From Linnemannia schmuckeri (taxonomy: Eukaryota > Mortierellomycota > Mortierellomycetes > Mortierellales > Mortierellaceae): a stretch of DNA of 64,000 bases. Numbering within the stretch: position 1 is the first letter of the stretch; each line of letters begins with the position of its first letter. The position numbers and the translations under genes were made by a program. Shown piece by piece: positions 44,570 through 54,720 of this stretch. The stretch lies in assembly GCA_029449235.1 (NCBI GenBank), contig JANATG010000014.1, positions 434,001-498,000 on the forward strand, read 5' to 3'. Under the pieces are notes generated by a model. That model was not told the origin of the DNA. It saw nothing but the letters and a program-made list of their open reading frames with translations, and did no database searches.

Positions 44570-44659
44570 TGTGCGCACCGTGGCGGTTTGAAATCGTAGC
44601 TTTGTCACACCCATTTTAAGCTAGAGTGTAAAGATTTCTTCTTGGTGTTTCATTGCACG

Positions 44660-45330
44660 TGAGCGGCGAAACTGGAGTTCAAAAGGGATATATTTCCATC
44701 TCAGCATTAGTGTTAATCCCCCCACTGTCTCTCAGGCTGGGAGAAGTAGCAACGCCTGTCTTCCTGCCCCCTTCTCTCACTGGTGGAAAATGGACTCAAG
44801 AACATCAAGAAGATTTACAAAATGAAGTAAGTGATTCTACAGCTTTTTCTTCGCCAAAGTAAACCCACCCTCCTCAGTACTGCTATCTGTGCACGTCTTT
44901 CACTCTTCAGTTGGAAAGAATAGAAACGGCGAGTATAAAAAGGACCAAACAAACAAAAAAAACTAGTGTGCATAAGCAAACAGCACAGAACATTCTACAG
45001 TCTATTTCGCAGAATGCTCCATTTTCCATAGGAGATGTGGAGCATTCTACTGAATTGAAATATGTAAGGGTGTTATTCACTCCGATGACATATCTTAAAT
45101 CCTAGTAGAGTTCGTAAAGGTTACAAGGCATATGATCCGTAAATCCAAGCAGAAATAGTGCTTGAGTGAATAACACCCTTATATATTTCAATTCAGTAGA
45201 ATGCTCCACATCTCCTATGGAAAATGGAGCATTCTGCGAAATAGACTGTAGGCAAGGTTCAACATCACCCTCAATCAACAGAACGAACTGTTACCTGTGC
45301 CGCTGTACGTCCATACTAGAAGTAATTTTC
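44660..45330 (+). repeat. dispersed repeat copy 1 (split by MITE)
   Basis: Resembles 51190-51610 over several blocks: CATTAGTGTTAATCCCCCCA ... CCTGTCTTCCTGCCCCCTTC, GAAAATGGACTCAAGAACAT, TTTTTCTTCGCCAAAGTAA and, after the MITE, AGGTTCAACATC ... AACTGTTACCTGTGC. Identity looks around two thirds by eye. The MITE at 44998-45248 sits inside this copy and is absent from the other. The nature of the parent element is unknown. Confidence 0.6.
44998..45248. mobile_element. 251-bp MITE with ~87-bp terminal inverted repeats and TA duplication
   Basis: Left arm begins CAGTCTATTTCGCAGAATGC and is matched in inverted form by the right arm ending GAAATAGACTG. I see one mismatch over about 87 bp. TA flanks both ends (44996-44997 and 45249-45250), the duplication typical of Tc1/mariner-type transposition. 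It has no coding capacity, so it would depend on a transposase in trans. Confidence 0.9.
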
Positions 45331-46185
45331 ATTCAATATTGTCATTGTTGTATGGCATATTTTTCATCTTTCTTTTTCGTTCTCTCATTGTTTAATGCGC
45401 GGACGAAGCGATGTGCTACGAGCTAATGATTAGAGGTAGCCATGAAAATGGCAATGAATCTTGAAGAATCTTCAAAAACACACAAGAAGAATAATAAAAT
45501 AATATTATTACCAAACGCATGTCAACCCACAGCAGCCCAACCTTGTTTTGTTTGCCATACAATGCTCATGTTCGTCCTATTGGTCCTATGCACTTACAAT
45601 TGAACGAGTGAGAGGGGAAAGAAAGAGAAAAGAGAGAGAAAGAGAGAGGCAAACCCATATTGGCATCATGACGTATAATGTGAATGTTTTTCACGCCACT
45701 CGCCGACTTCGATCTCGTTCAACTTAATCCTCCCTGTGCGTAGGAAACCCCACCAATAGAGGCGGCTCCGAGAGGCATCATATGGATAGTGAAGTATATG
45801 CTAAGCACTCGGCATGCTAAAACATAATACGAATGAGCGTTTTTTTCTTATCGTTAGATAAACAGGCGGTCGTCTTTAACATGCGGTACCCCATCAGAAT
45901 CACGCCAAGATCCTATGAAGGAATTACAATCCTCCTTCCCGCGAAAATAACCTTGAGTTGTTTCCTGTCGACAAAAATAAAAGCCACAATTTCAGGTTGT
46001 TAGAGTAGAAAAAAAAATGTTTATGGGAGAAGACATTCTCTATTTCTTACTCTATGTACAGTCGACTAGGTAATGATCTTTTTGGGCTACAAGTATCTGA
46101 GTTCAGATAAGGTGCATAATCCATTTACATGACTTGAAGGGACCAAGGGGGCAACCAGCGATTGAGCTCGATCATTGCACTCACT
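45255..46185. other. no gene seen
   Basis: AT-rich spacer with a short GA-rich simple repeat (about 45611-45650). No recognisable feature other than the tail of the dispersed repeat. Confidence 0.45.
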
Positions 46186-46872
46186 CTAAGGGCAGTTCTT
46201 GGCACTGATGGAGTTGTTTGCTAGTTGGGAAGTAATAAGATAAGATAAAAAGTCGTTAACATCCCATTTCTTTTCCTCCTCAAACGAGCATACCCCCAAA
46301 TAGGAATGTAATGCGAGAATTTACTGGCTTGATCAATGACAAATTTGCCATCTCCATTTGTGAGAGTAAATCGCCAGACGACAGAAAACTAACAACAATG
46401 AAGAACAAGTTCATTAGCTCTCATCAATTTTCCTCAGGTCGATAAAAGGTCATGACATCATTTTACGTTAGCGTATCATGGCCAAAGTGAGCATTACATT
46501 AGGAGGTATGTTGACCTTGACAAGGCGACACAGGTTCAAGGTGATGGGACCAGCAGCGATAGGGCAGGGCGTGGTGCTGTTAGCAACGTACGCGCACCAG
46601 TCCTCCGTTTCATCGACATACACGAGTCTCCCAATGTATCTTCCTGTGATTTGGTAACGGGCACCCTCAATGATAGGGTCCGAGAGGGTGCCGATGAGAG
46701 TCAGGCAGGCATCCCTCTTAATGCACATTGGATAAGGAGAAAGCGTTGCGCTGGTAGCGACTAACTGAGGGACTGCAGCGACATTGACCATGTCAGTATA
46801 AGTTCCACCCTGAGCTGAGACCATGGACAGGACAGCGGAGGCGAAGGTGACGATGGTGACGGCGAACTTCAT
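46186..46872 (-). CDS. secreted ML-domain (MD-2/NPC2-like) lipid-binding protein
   Basis: Three exons on the minus strand (46498-46872, 46325-46388, 46186-46220) give 157 residues; the exons are 375, 64 and 35 nt. The signal peptide is MKFAVTIVTFASAVLSMVSA. The mature part shows ML-domain features: ATLSPYPMCIKRDACLTLIG (SP-P near the first cysteines), GTLSDPIIEGARYQI, RLVYVDETEDWC, CPIAAGPITLNLC, then FTLTNGDGKFVIDQA and TNNSISAKNCP at the end. ML proteins of this type bind single lipids or sterols outside the cell or in vacuoles. A TATAAAAAG motif lies about 90 bp upstream (RC of 46957-46966). Exon boundaries coincide with those of the gene at 52.4 kb. Ligand unknown. Confidence 0.88.
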
Positions 46873-46956
46873 TGTGGTGGTGTGGCAGTAGGAGAGTGTG
46901 AAGGATGGCGGTGTGGGGAAAAAAGAGAAGCGCTAGAAAAGGAGGGCCTGCCTTTC

Positions 46957-46966
46957 TCTTTTTATA
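46957..46966 (-). promoter_or_regulatory. TATA box of the ML gene
   Basis: TATAAAAAG on the minus strand, about 90 bp upstream of the start codon at 46872. Confidence 0.5.
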
Positions 46967-48508
46967 TCTGCTGCTGGAGATCATATGTTTCTTTGAAATA
47001 GAGCCCAAGTATTTGTTCTCATATAACTACTTCTTGGCAACATCTATCTCAGTCTATGCACAGTTGGCAAGAAATCCGTGGTAGCAACAAAAATGTCTAG
47101 GAGCAGCAATAAGTAAGAGGTGGCAAAACGGAACAATCCTGACCAAGCAGATATGCATGACTTTGTGAAAACAAGCAGTGAACATAAGGGAAAGTGCTTG
47201 TGTACTTTTGTGCAAAAGATGGACGTTGGTGGAAGAACGAAACAGAAAGCTACTTGACGCGATGCGACATATGCTTCGAGTGTGTGAATCTTGCACCTTG
47301 TTGCTCCGCTGTGTTTTTATTATTGTCGGAGCGCCTCCTCGTTGCTACATTGGCGCAAAAGAAAATGTAATTGGGCTGTAGCGAAGGAGAGGTGAAGGGA
47401 GGGAGGTGAACGAAGGTTGAGCAGCCAGACAGACAAGAAGAAGGTTCGTATAATGAGCTGGGTGACACAAGACATTTTCCAGGAAGAGAAAAGTGTTTCC
47501 CAGTGTAAACAAGAGCGCCTGTACACTTTATCCGACAAGTGAAGGAAGGGATGAACGCAAATCTGTCCGTCCTGTCCATTTCGATTTGATTCCATTCCTG
47601 TCGAGGTGGAGATAAATGCATGCTTTAGCTCTAATTGATGGATGGGTCTGAGTGTACTAATTGGGGTTGTAAGAAGTGAAAGGAAGGAACGAGGTGAGGC
47701 TCTTCTGTCTATCTGTCTATCCGGCTAGCCGTCTTTCTGTTTATTTGTCCGTTATTACACAGTAACTGGAAAAAAATTGGCAACAGCGTCCTAGTTGGAA
47801 TAGGAAAAAAAAAGATTTGTGGAGATAGAGCTCAATTGGATGCAAACTGTCTTCCCCTCACTTTCTTTTTGATCATGAACGAGTGGTGAAGCCGACAAAA
47901 TCTCCCCATCTCTCAGGTCTTACCTGCATCTGGTGCTGCTGCTAACGAGCGATAGTTTGAGAGGGATATCTTAGCGAGGAGATGTCGCTATGACTTAATG
48001 AAACGCCGCACTTGCTCACCATCTTTCATCATTTCTTTCTATGAGTAAAGCATACGCACACAACTCAGAACTTTAATTTGTTCGGGCAAGGATATTTGCG
48101 GACGATCGGTAGTCGTGTGTATTCTCTTGATCAAGAATGGAGAAAAAAAGGCGACTTGCAGTACTCTTAAGCGAAAAAACACAGATGGAGGAATAGAAAG
48201 CGATAATATGTGCTGGAGTAAAGCGCTATCACCTAAACTTCGCACTTGCATCGATTTTTTGAAGAAAACCAAAAACGAGCCGAAGCTTGTTCGCACGTGG
48301 TAGCTGTCGAAATGAGAAGAGAGTCAGAGCGCTAGACATGTCCCTGCATCGTTTTGTACTGTGATCACTAGAGGTGTACCCGGGGCTTCGCACCGGCTAC
48401 ACCTCTAGTGAAAAGAAGGCGCGAAAAAGTGGCGAGGGAGATGGCGAATTAGTGTGTAGGCGTTTCAAAAATTGAAATTGAAAAATAAGAGGGGAATGAA
48501 AAGATCGT
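46967..48508. other. no gene seen
   Basis: Short frames only. No domain, exon chain or transposon end. The 123-codon minus-strand frame (47250-47621) is not supported by composition. Confidence 0.45.
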
Positions 48509-49600
48509 TTAAGCTGCAGGCGCGACGGGAGGGATAGTCGCCTCGGGCGAAGAGGTAGGGCTGAGGGCGACTGAGGTAGCAGTTGGGAGAGTAACTATGG
48601 TCTCTGGTAGAGAGGTGACTGGAGCAGGGGTGTCTGTGACATTGTACTCCATGTAGTACCAGTCCTTACTCATAGGGAAGTCAGGTCTGGTCTGGAGGGT
48701 AATGATGCCTGAAACATTGGGGTAGAAAGCAATTCCGGAAAAGTTGGGATATACAGTCCTCGGATGACCGGGAAGTATGATTCTTGGCCTAGGGGCGACT
48801 TCAAATGCCTTAATGGGACCAGCAGCGGCAGCAGGGATAACCGTATTAATAAATGATTTCATATTCGTCACTGTACCGATTCTCCGAAGTTTTGCCTTGA
48901 CGTAATGGATTTGACTCACCCGATTTGAGTGTGTGCTGCAAGTCGTCCGCAAATGAAATGGGCTGGATGGATTAGACTCGGGAACCGTGAGGTTGAGGCC
49001 TAGAAACACCACGGCCCACTCGTTCTCCGCTGATGTAGATTCGCCCACCACTGTGAATTTGCCTAAAATGGATTTTTAAAGACGGTCGTCACTTCAACAA
49101 GTCCATCGTTCACAGTAGTTCGCAGAATCTTGACAGACCAAATGTCGCTATACGCGGGTGGAGGCGGTGGGAAACAAAGGAGGAACTGGGGAAGGACAAG
49201 CGACTTTTAGAGAGATGCCAATCCAGCAAATAAGGCGGGGTTGGAGGTTGCAGTTATGTTAGCTCACAAGGTCATGATGGGAGACAGCATGTTAAGATTC
49301 TGTGCGAAGACGCTGGCACTAGGCGCGAAAGCATCTTGGAAGAGAAGAGAGGACATTATGTTGTCTCCGAGAACGAAACGAAGGCCATAGAGTTGAGTGT
49401 AACCGATAACATTGGAGTCATCGTAGTCCTTATATCCTGCAGTTATAACCATATCGCCAATGCTGAGAATGAACTGGCAGGGGTTGTGGGTGTTGATAAC
49501 GGTGGTGACTAAGGTGAGTCCAATTTTGGAATCCATCTCGACAACTGACAAGAACCTAAGGGGTATCAATAAGTAGACGTTCGCATATGTAGACAACTAC
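48509..49600 (-). pseudogene. decayed 3' copy of the large LEA2-like gene
   Basis: On the minus strand it follows the C-terminal third of the protein encoded at 20.5-25.9 kb. PLRFLSVVEMDSKIGLT and FILSIGDMVITAGYKDYDD match its NPSQLTLNIGDLYLV module. Next come NPALFAGLASL, then a stop, and AYSDIWSVKILRTTVNDGLV, which corresponds to AYSNEWTLKVLPTTVNDGLV in the intact gene. The end is YPNVSGIITLQTRPDFPMSK followed by a shortened Pro/Ser-rich tail finishing APAA, as in the intact gene (AAPAA). In-frame stops and frame changes occur near 49206, 49262 and 49060. The N-terminal two thirds, including the membrane span, is absent. Confidence 0.85.
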
Positions 49601-49760
49601 GATTGAATGACAGCCAATCATTCCGGGGGGTATTCAGTAAGTAAAGGTAAGCGGAATGCAAACAATAACGAATGAACGGCAGCCAATCAATCTGTCAGTA
49701 CTAGTTCGCGAAGAAAAAAAAGGGGGTAAATGTCTACGATGCAACGGCGTCCAATCAATT
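49560..49760. repeat. three imperfect ~65-80-bp tandem units
   Basis: Units near 49560-49618, 49626-49690 and 49722-49762 share a GGTAT(T)CA(A/G)TAAGTA-like start and an end of the form (C/G)(A/G)(G/T)CCAATCA. A related string occurs at about 30982-31010. They are diverged and may be an old local amplification. Confidence 0.4.
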
Positions 49761-49782
49761 TATGCGCAAGTCCAACTTTGTA

Positions 49783-50069
49783 TCTGGCGGAGCCGAATGC
49801 TTGAAGGCTCAAGCTTATTATCCGAGGGCCAGGACCATATATGTGTACACTTCTTTTATTGTAATAAATGCGAAAAATCCAGAAGCTAAAACGTGTGCAA
49901 AGAAAAATAAGTTCTGCGATGGCCCCTGATCTGTCTCTCATCTTCTAAAAGGAGCCAGGGTGCAAAGAAAGTCAAAAAGGGTGGGAAAGAAAAAACCAAA
50001 GGGCAGGGCATATATGGTCCTGGCCCTCGGAAAATAAGCTTGAGCCTTCAAGCATTCGGCTCCGCCAGA
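49783..50069. mobile_element. 287-bp MITE with ~65-bp terminal inverted repeats and TA duplication
   Basis: Left arm TCTGGCGGAGCCGAATGCTT runs to about 49846 and is mirrored by the right arm ending GGCTCCGCCAGA at 50069, with few mismatches. TA flanks both ends (49781-49782 and 50070-50071). No coding capacity. Its ends differ from those of the 251-bp MITE, so it belongs to another family. Confidence 0.88.
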
Positions 50070-50071
50070 TA

Positions 50072-51180
50072 AATATCGAAGAGGCGCGACAACATAGAAA
50101 AGATCGAGTAAACGTAAGAAAAATCAGGCACCTAAGATGGGCCCTGAGGTGAGTAAAAAAAGAATACATAGTCACCGTGAGGGTTATGAAGCGAATGACA
50201 TGAAGAAAAGGTTGGCACCTGAGGAGAGAGAAGGGTTATGAAGCAATAACTGTTTGAGAAGAGTATGCGATCGCGATATACGTTCATGCGATCCATCATG
50301 TCATCCTTGAACAATACATTTACCAAAATATAGATTTAGAACTTCTCTCACGGACAGCCATCCTGAAAGATGCAGAGCAATTCCTATGTCAATGCGAGAA
50401 AAGAAATGTGCAAACAAAACAAAACAAACGACAAAACAGTGCATGGTTAAGAAATGCTCCCAAAGTATTCATCTCCTTTCTTCTAGAGGTATCTCAATCA
50501 ACGTCCCTACCAGCTGCCTTGCACTTTCTCATAGCCGCCTTCCATTTCATTTTTTCTGTACAGCGTATATCGGGGAAGTAAGGAATGAATAATATCATTG
50601 GTTTTAAGGGCAATCCGCTAGTTAACACTAAAATAAAAACCATAGAAAAAAAGAAATACCCAAAAATGGAGCAAGAAGACTGGGATGGTGGCCACTTTTT
50701 CGTTAGTCAGGTACGGCTAAATGCTCGAAAGCAGTAAGGCGAACCATGGAAGTGCTTCAGTGACATGTGCTTGTGCATCCATAAACAATAGCATTTTCGT
50801 TGTGGTTGTGACTCTGTGAGTATGTATCTACTCTACCTGGGTTAGACCGCACACAATGGAGCACAGAGAAAGAAACACAACAGCCCACTTTTTTCTCCCT
50901 CTTTCTTGTTGAGGTGAACAAAACAAGAAAAAATGAGAGCAAGTCCTATTTCATTCGTCCTCAGCAAACAGCACTCATCCCCACTACCACCACGGTCCGA
51001 ACCGAATTGAGATAAGGAGAGCGCCTTCTACATATTTTTTGTAGAAGTCAAGTAGCCGTGACTATGTGCCCATCATTACCCTTCGAATGGTCAAATCACA
51101 GGACTTGGGCGAGTAAAAAAAACAAACAGGCAGTTAGATTCCCCACATACCCCTCACACTAAGGGTATCCGCTCTCTGCA
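50072..51180. other. no gene seen
   Basis: AT-rich spacer with short frames only; no features recognised. Confidence 0.45.
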
Positions 51181-51189
51181 AATAATTTA

Positions 51190-51610
51190 TTCTCATTCCA
51201 CTTCAACATTAAAATTGGACCCTCCACATATGCCTGGGTCGGGGAGAACACTGAGACCAGTTTTCCTACCCCTTTCACATTTCCGTCTTGGAACATGGAC
51301 TCAACAACATTGTCGATGATAACAAAAAGGTTCATTTGAACTTACTGTTTTTTCTTGGTCAAAGTAACAAGTAAACACGAACAACCCGAGACTGCTAACG
51401 TTTGTGGTATACCTTTTCAATGGAAAGGGTGGAAACGGTGAGCAAAAGATGGATCATACACAGCACGAAAATCCGCCTGCATGAACAACACAGAAAATTG
51501 GAGGGGGAAGTAGGTTCAGCATCTCCAATGACTCAATGGGCTGAATTGTTTCCTGTGCGTGCTGGATTAGAGAAGACATTTAATCGCCACTGTCGTCCAT
51601 GAATATTGCT
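51190..51610 (+). repeat. dispersed repeat copy 2 (lacks the MITE)
   Basis: Diverged relative of 44660-45330. Blocks CATTAAAATTGGACCCTCCA, GAACATGGACTCAACAACAT, TTTTTTCTTGGTCAAAGTAA and AGGTTCAGCATCTCC ... GAATTGTTTCCTGTGC occur in the same order. It preserves a MITE-free arrangement of the site. Confidence 0.55.
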
Positions 51611-51619
51611 CTTCTTGTT

Positions 51620-52330
51620 CTTCTCGTTCTTCTTTGTTGGATATAAGATAGACCAGGAAATGTTAACTGTGAGTGCACTGCTGAAGGTGGCCCTCGAACA
51701 AAGGCGATGATTATCGATGAACACCTAAAATTCGAACAAAAAAATCTCCCCAAAAAATCACAAACTTGAGGGAGTACAAGATGCTCAAAAAAATTTTGAT
51801 GGACGGTCATCTTTTCTCATGTCCAAATCCTCCCAACTCGTTCAAGCGGGCGCGATATGTTTACGCCTTCTTAATTCGCGCCTTATTCATCCTTACTACG
51901 ACTCTGAGACAACGCATACAGCCGAACACAAAATAAAAACGGTACAAGTTGCTCTTTCTGTCCTCATTCTTTCTCTCTTTGAACTCATTTTTCCTTGCAT
52001 GCTTAACAATGAGGTGTGGGCAAACAAACAAAACGCATTTGAAGAATACCATCTACAAAATGTGAAAAAATGCAAGTCAAAACGCCCTAACAACATGTGT
52101 ACAAGCGATACTCTCGTATTTTAATGGAGGGAAAAGAACCAAAGATTCCCTGCGCCCTTCGTTTGCCAATTGTGTTTACTCATTTGTATTATCTTTGCAT
52201 TCATTTTGAGTTCTACTTCCATTGTACCAGTCCTCTCTTTCCGTTTCGCTCTCCCTCGCCCTATCAAACACACACACTCTCTCTTGTTCCTGGCTTTTTT
52301 GGGTACATGAAGTTCTCGAATGTAACTCGG
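51620..52330. other. no gene seen; upstream region of the ML gene
   Basis: Short frames only. CT-rich towards the ML gene start. Confidence 0.4.
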
Positions 52331-52336
52331 CTTTTG

Positions 52337-52344
52337 TATAAAAG
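52337..52344 (+). promoter_or_regulatory. TATA box of the ML gene
   Basis: TATAAAAG about 95 bp upstream of the start codon at 52435. Confidence 0.55.
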
Positions 52345-52434
52345 CCAGATGGCCCCTTACTTTTCTTTGATCTTTCCCTCTTTCTTGTCCACATCCCTCC
52401 GATTCTTTTACACCGCACCACCCAACCTAGCGCC

Positions 52435-53163
52435 ATGAAATTCATCGCCGCTCTCGTCGTTCTCACCGTCGTCGGCATAGTATCCACGGCTGCCCAGCCA
52501 AAGTCTACCCCTTTCTCAAACTGTGCCCTCGGTCCCACCCAGATGGCACTCACTGACTTTTCTGTCTCCCCCTCGCCCATTTGTAACGGAAAGGAATTCT
52601 GCTACACCGCGACTGGAACCCTTTCGACAGCCCTTGTCGAGGGGGCCACATTTGATTTGCGCATAAGATTTTTAAATCGGCTTGTTTATTCTGACCGAGC
52701 CGACCTGTGCGATGCACTCACCGCCGGTGGTCATTCCGACTGTAACATCCCTGCGGGACCAGTCACCCTTAAGATCTGCCGCCTCATGAAACCCCACTTC
52801 CTCCACAACGTAAAGAACTTTTGTTTTTACAAAGCAAAAAAAAACCTAAGAATGTCTTGAAGTGAAAATGAATATTGGATGAATTGCAAACATTCACTAA
52901 CATCTAATCTCCGCACGTGTTCTCTCTACGCTGTCTTTTCACCGTGTAGATCACAGCACAGTTTCAGACATTTTTGGTCAACGGCGACGGAGGCACCATC
53001 TACTGCCAAGCCCGTAAGTCCTTGATGTCTTTACTTCGACAACGCTTTGACTATGTGGTTACATGTCGCATAAGGAGCAGGGGAGGAGCAATGAACTTAT
53101 TCCTTTTCATATGTTATTTTGCTTGCTTTAGAAACGAACTACGGGCTCGCCAACTGCCCTTAG
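52435..53163 (+). CDS. secreted ML-domain (MD-2/NPC2-like) lipid-binding protein
   Basis: Three exons (52435-52809, 52950-53013, 53132-53163) give 156 residues. The signal peptide is MKFIAALVVLTVVGIVSTAA. The mature protein has CALGPTQMALTDFSVSPSP, CNGKEFCYTATGTLSTALVE, RLVYSDRADLCDAL, DCNIPAGPVTLKICRLMKP, then FQTFLVNGDGGTIYCQA and TNYGLANCP. Cysteine pairs and the PAGPVTLKIC strand fit the ML beta-sandwich that binds a single lipid or sterol. The exon 1 length (375 nt) and exon 2 length (64 nt) equal those of the gene at 46.2 kb. The truncated copy at 19.6 kb is closest to this gene, sharing DALTAG-HSDCN and NYGLA-CP. Reading through the first donor gives a false 141-residue frame. Its role is probably extracellular or vacuolar lipid handling. 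Confidence 0.9.
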
Positions 53164-53485
53164 GCACTGTCGCTTGTGCTGTACCCATGGCCTCTTCCCT
53201 CTAAAAAACAAGCGCTGCATAACTAGCAGGTACTCTCTCTATCGCTTTATCTCTCTCTGGGTCCCCCCTAAGAAGTTGCGTTTCCTGATAATAAAAGAAA
53301 CATGTTCTATTGCGAATTTCATTTGAAAGTGCGCACCACTTTAATTTTTCTCAGAATAAAAATTATTCGGGCGCGAACAGTTGTTCACTTCCCATCTACA
53401 CAAATCTGTCTTTACATACGCCTGGCGCGAACGTTTTCAAAATAAAACAGTAGTTGAGTAATAAGAAGCGAATCATGGCGAATAG

Positions 53486-53559
53486 AAAATTTTTATCTAT
53501 TTCGCCCAGTTTTGCGCACATCCATCTGCCCAAGACTGGGCGAAATAGATAAAAATTTT
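53486..53559. repeat. foldback, 25-bp arms with 24-nt loop
   Basis: AAAATTTTTATCTATTTCGC... at 53486 pairs perfectly with the inverted copy at 53535-53559. It could be a MITE stub or a subterminal repeat of the surrounding remnant. Confidence 0.7.
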
Positions 53560-53617
53560 ATTCTGACCTTTCTTTCCCTCCATATTATTCCTCCCACGAT
53601 TCTTTTCTTTATTCTCC

Positions 53618-53746
53618 ATGGTCGTCTCTGAAGACTTAGGATGGCGAGCTATATGCCTCTATAGTATCCAAGGCATTTCCCTCGCTGATGTGTCTAACTT
53701 GCTCGCTGTGTCAGCATCGTCTGTCAGGAAGTGGATCAGTAAGTAA
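53618..53746 (+). pseudogene. transposase N-terminal helix-turn-helix fragment
   Basis: Reads MVVSEDLGWRAICLYSIQGI, then SLADVSNLLAVSASSVRKWI, ending at a GTAAGT-like site. The order of helices (ISLADVSNLL, SASSVRKWI) is that of homeodomain-like DNA-binding heads of fungal Tc1-like DDE transposases. No catalytic core follows within the next kilobase, so this is a stump. Confidence 0.6.
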
Positions 53747-54010
53747 ATACATAGCAAGCATATCGGAAGACAGTAATGGCTAGCAACTGGGATATTGTAA
53801 AGTAAGAAAAGAAAGAATACTAGCACAAAGACAAGCACGATGAAACTCTTTTAATTTTTTGTTTTAGGGTGAACGCGAATAAAATAATTTTTTGCTGGGA
53901 ATAAAAATAATTTCGATGCGCTTTTTCAACTGAAACTCGCAATAATACCAGACTATAAATTTATTCGGAAGAACGAACAAACTATGATTGAAAAAAAAGG
54001 AGAATAGGAC

Positions 54011-54256
54011 CTAGTGCCAGCAGACTGCGTGTGCACCCTGGTGCTCGCAGTAGGGTCCGAAATTGTTGTATTGATTTTGGGAATTGAGACGGCAAGTGTT
54101 ACCATCCCAGTCACCGAAATTGACTTCGCACACTAATCTGGATTTTCCATTGTCTCCACACAAGCACCACTGAGGCAATGGTACACCGGCTGAAGTGACA
54201 TTCACCAACGAAAGCACGGCCATGGCACAGGCGACGAGAGAGGCGATCTTGAACAT
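54011..54256 (-). CDS. small cysteine-rich secreted protein
   Basis: A single exon of 81 residues on the minus strand. The first ~23 residues are a clear signal peptide (MFKIASLVACAMAVLSLVNV). The mature ~58 residues hold six cysteines (C31, C33, C43, C55, C70, C79) with a WCLCGD start and a WDGNTCRLN centre, compatible with three disulfides. I recognise no named family. Small secreted cysteine-rich proteins of fungi include effector-like and antimicrobial-like proteins, but no function can be read here. A TATAAAAG motif lies about 160 bp upstream (RC of 54414-54421). Neighbours are transposon remnants and an isochorismatase pseudogene. Confidence 0.75.
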   Translation of the reverse strand: MFKIASLVACAMAVLSLVNVTSAGVPLPQWCLCGDNGKSRLVCEVNFGDWDGNTCRLNSQNQYNNFGPYCEHQGAHAVCWH

Positions 54257-54413
54257 CGTGCTATTCTAGTAGGGGAAAAAAGAATACAGTGAGTTAGAGA
54301 GATAGAAAAAGAACAAAAGATCCTTCAGATTATTTTATTTGTGTTAAAAAAATTGTAGTACTTTGAAAATGGATGGACGATGAATAGTGGAACCTGTGGG
54401 TAAATGATGCCTC

Positions 54414-54421
54414 TTTTATAC
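54414..54421 (-). promoter_or_regulatory. TATA box of the small secreted protein gene
   Basis: TATAAAAG on the minus strand, about 160 bp upstream of the start codon at 54256. Confidence 0.4.
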
Positions 54422-54720
54422 TCAAACTACTTCTCTTGGTCCATCCATTATGTGCCAGAGTGCTATTCACAATGTGCCTGGGAAGCTATTCGAGGAATGA
54501 AAGCAGCAACAGGAACATTTTTATTGGTTGAGAGCGTGGATACAACAAAGGAAGAACCTGGAAAACAGACTGTATGTGTAACAGAAAATGTGGGCCGATC
54601 TCGATCTCCGATTACCCATTGCTCAGAACATGCACTTTTCTTTTCAATTTTTTCTGTCGTTCGGCTGATTGGACACGACGCGAAAAAAATGCAAATATCG
54701 AATATTCGTGAGAAACACTG

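Larger units (their letters stand above)
53350..53930 (+). mobile_element. internally deleted transposon remnant
   Basis: Similar AT-rich motifs bracket a transposase N-terminal fragment: AATAAAAATTATTCGGGCGC at about 53355 and, inverted, AAAAAATTATTTTATTCGCG near 53878-53900. A foldback with 25-bp arms (53486-53510 and 53535-53559) lies inside. The element appears to have lost most of its transposase. Ends are approximate. Confidence 0.4.

Noticed and set aside
52309..52438. ATGAAGTTCTCG just upstream of the ML gene as its start
   Set aside because: It lies before the TATA box and the frame is low-complexity. The ATG at 52435 opens a textbook signal peptide.
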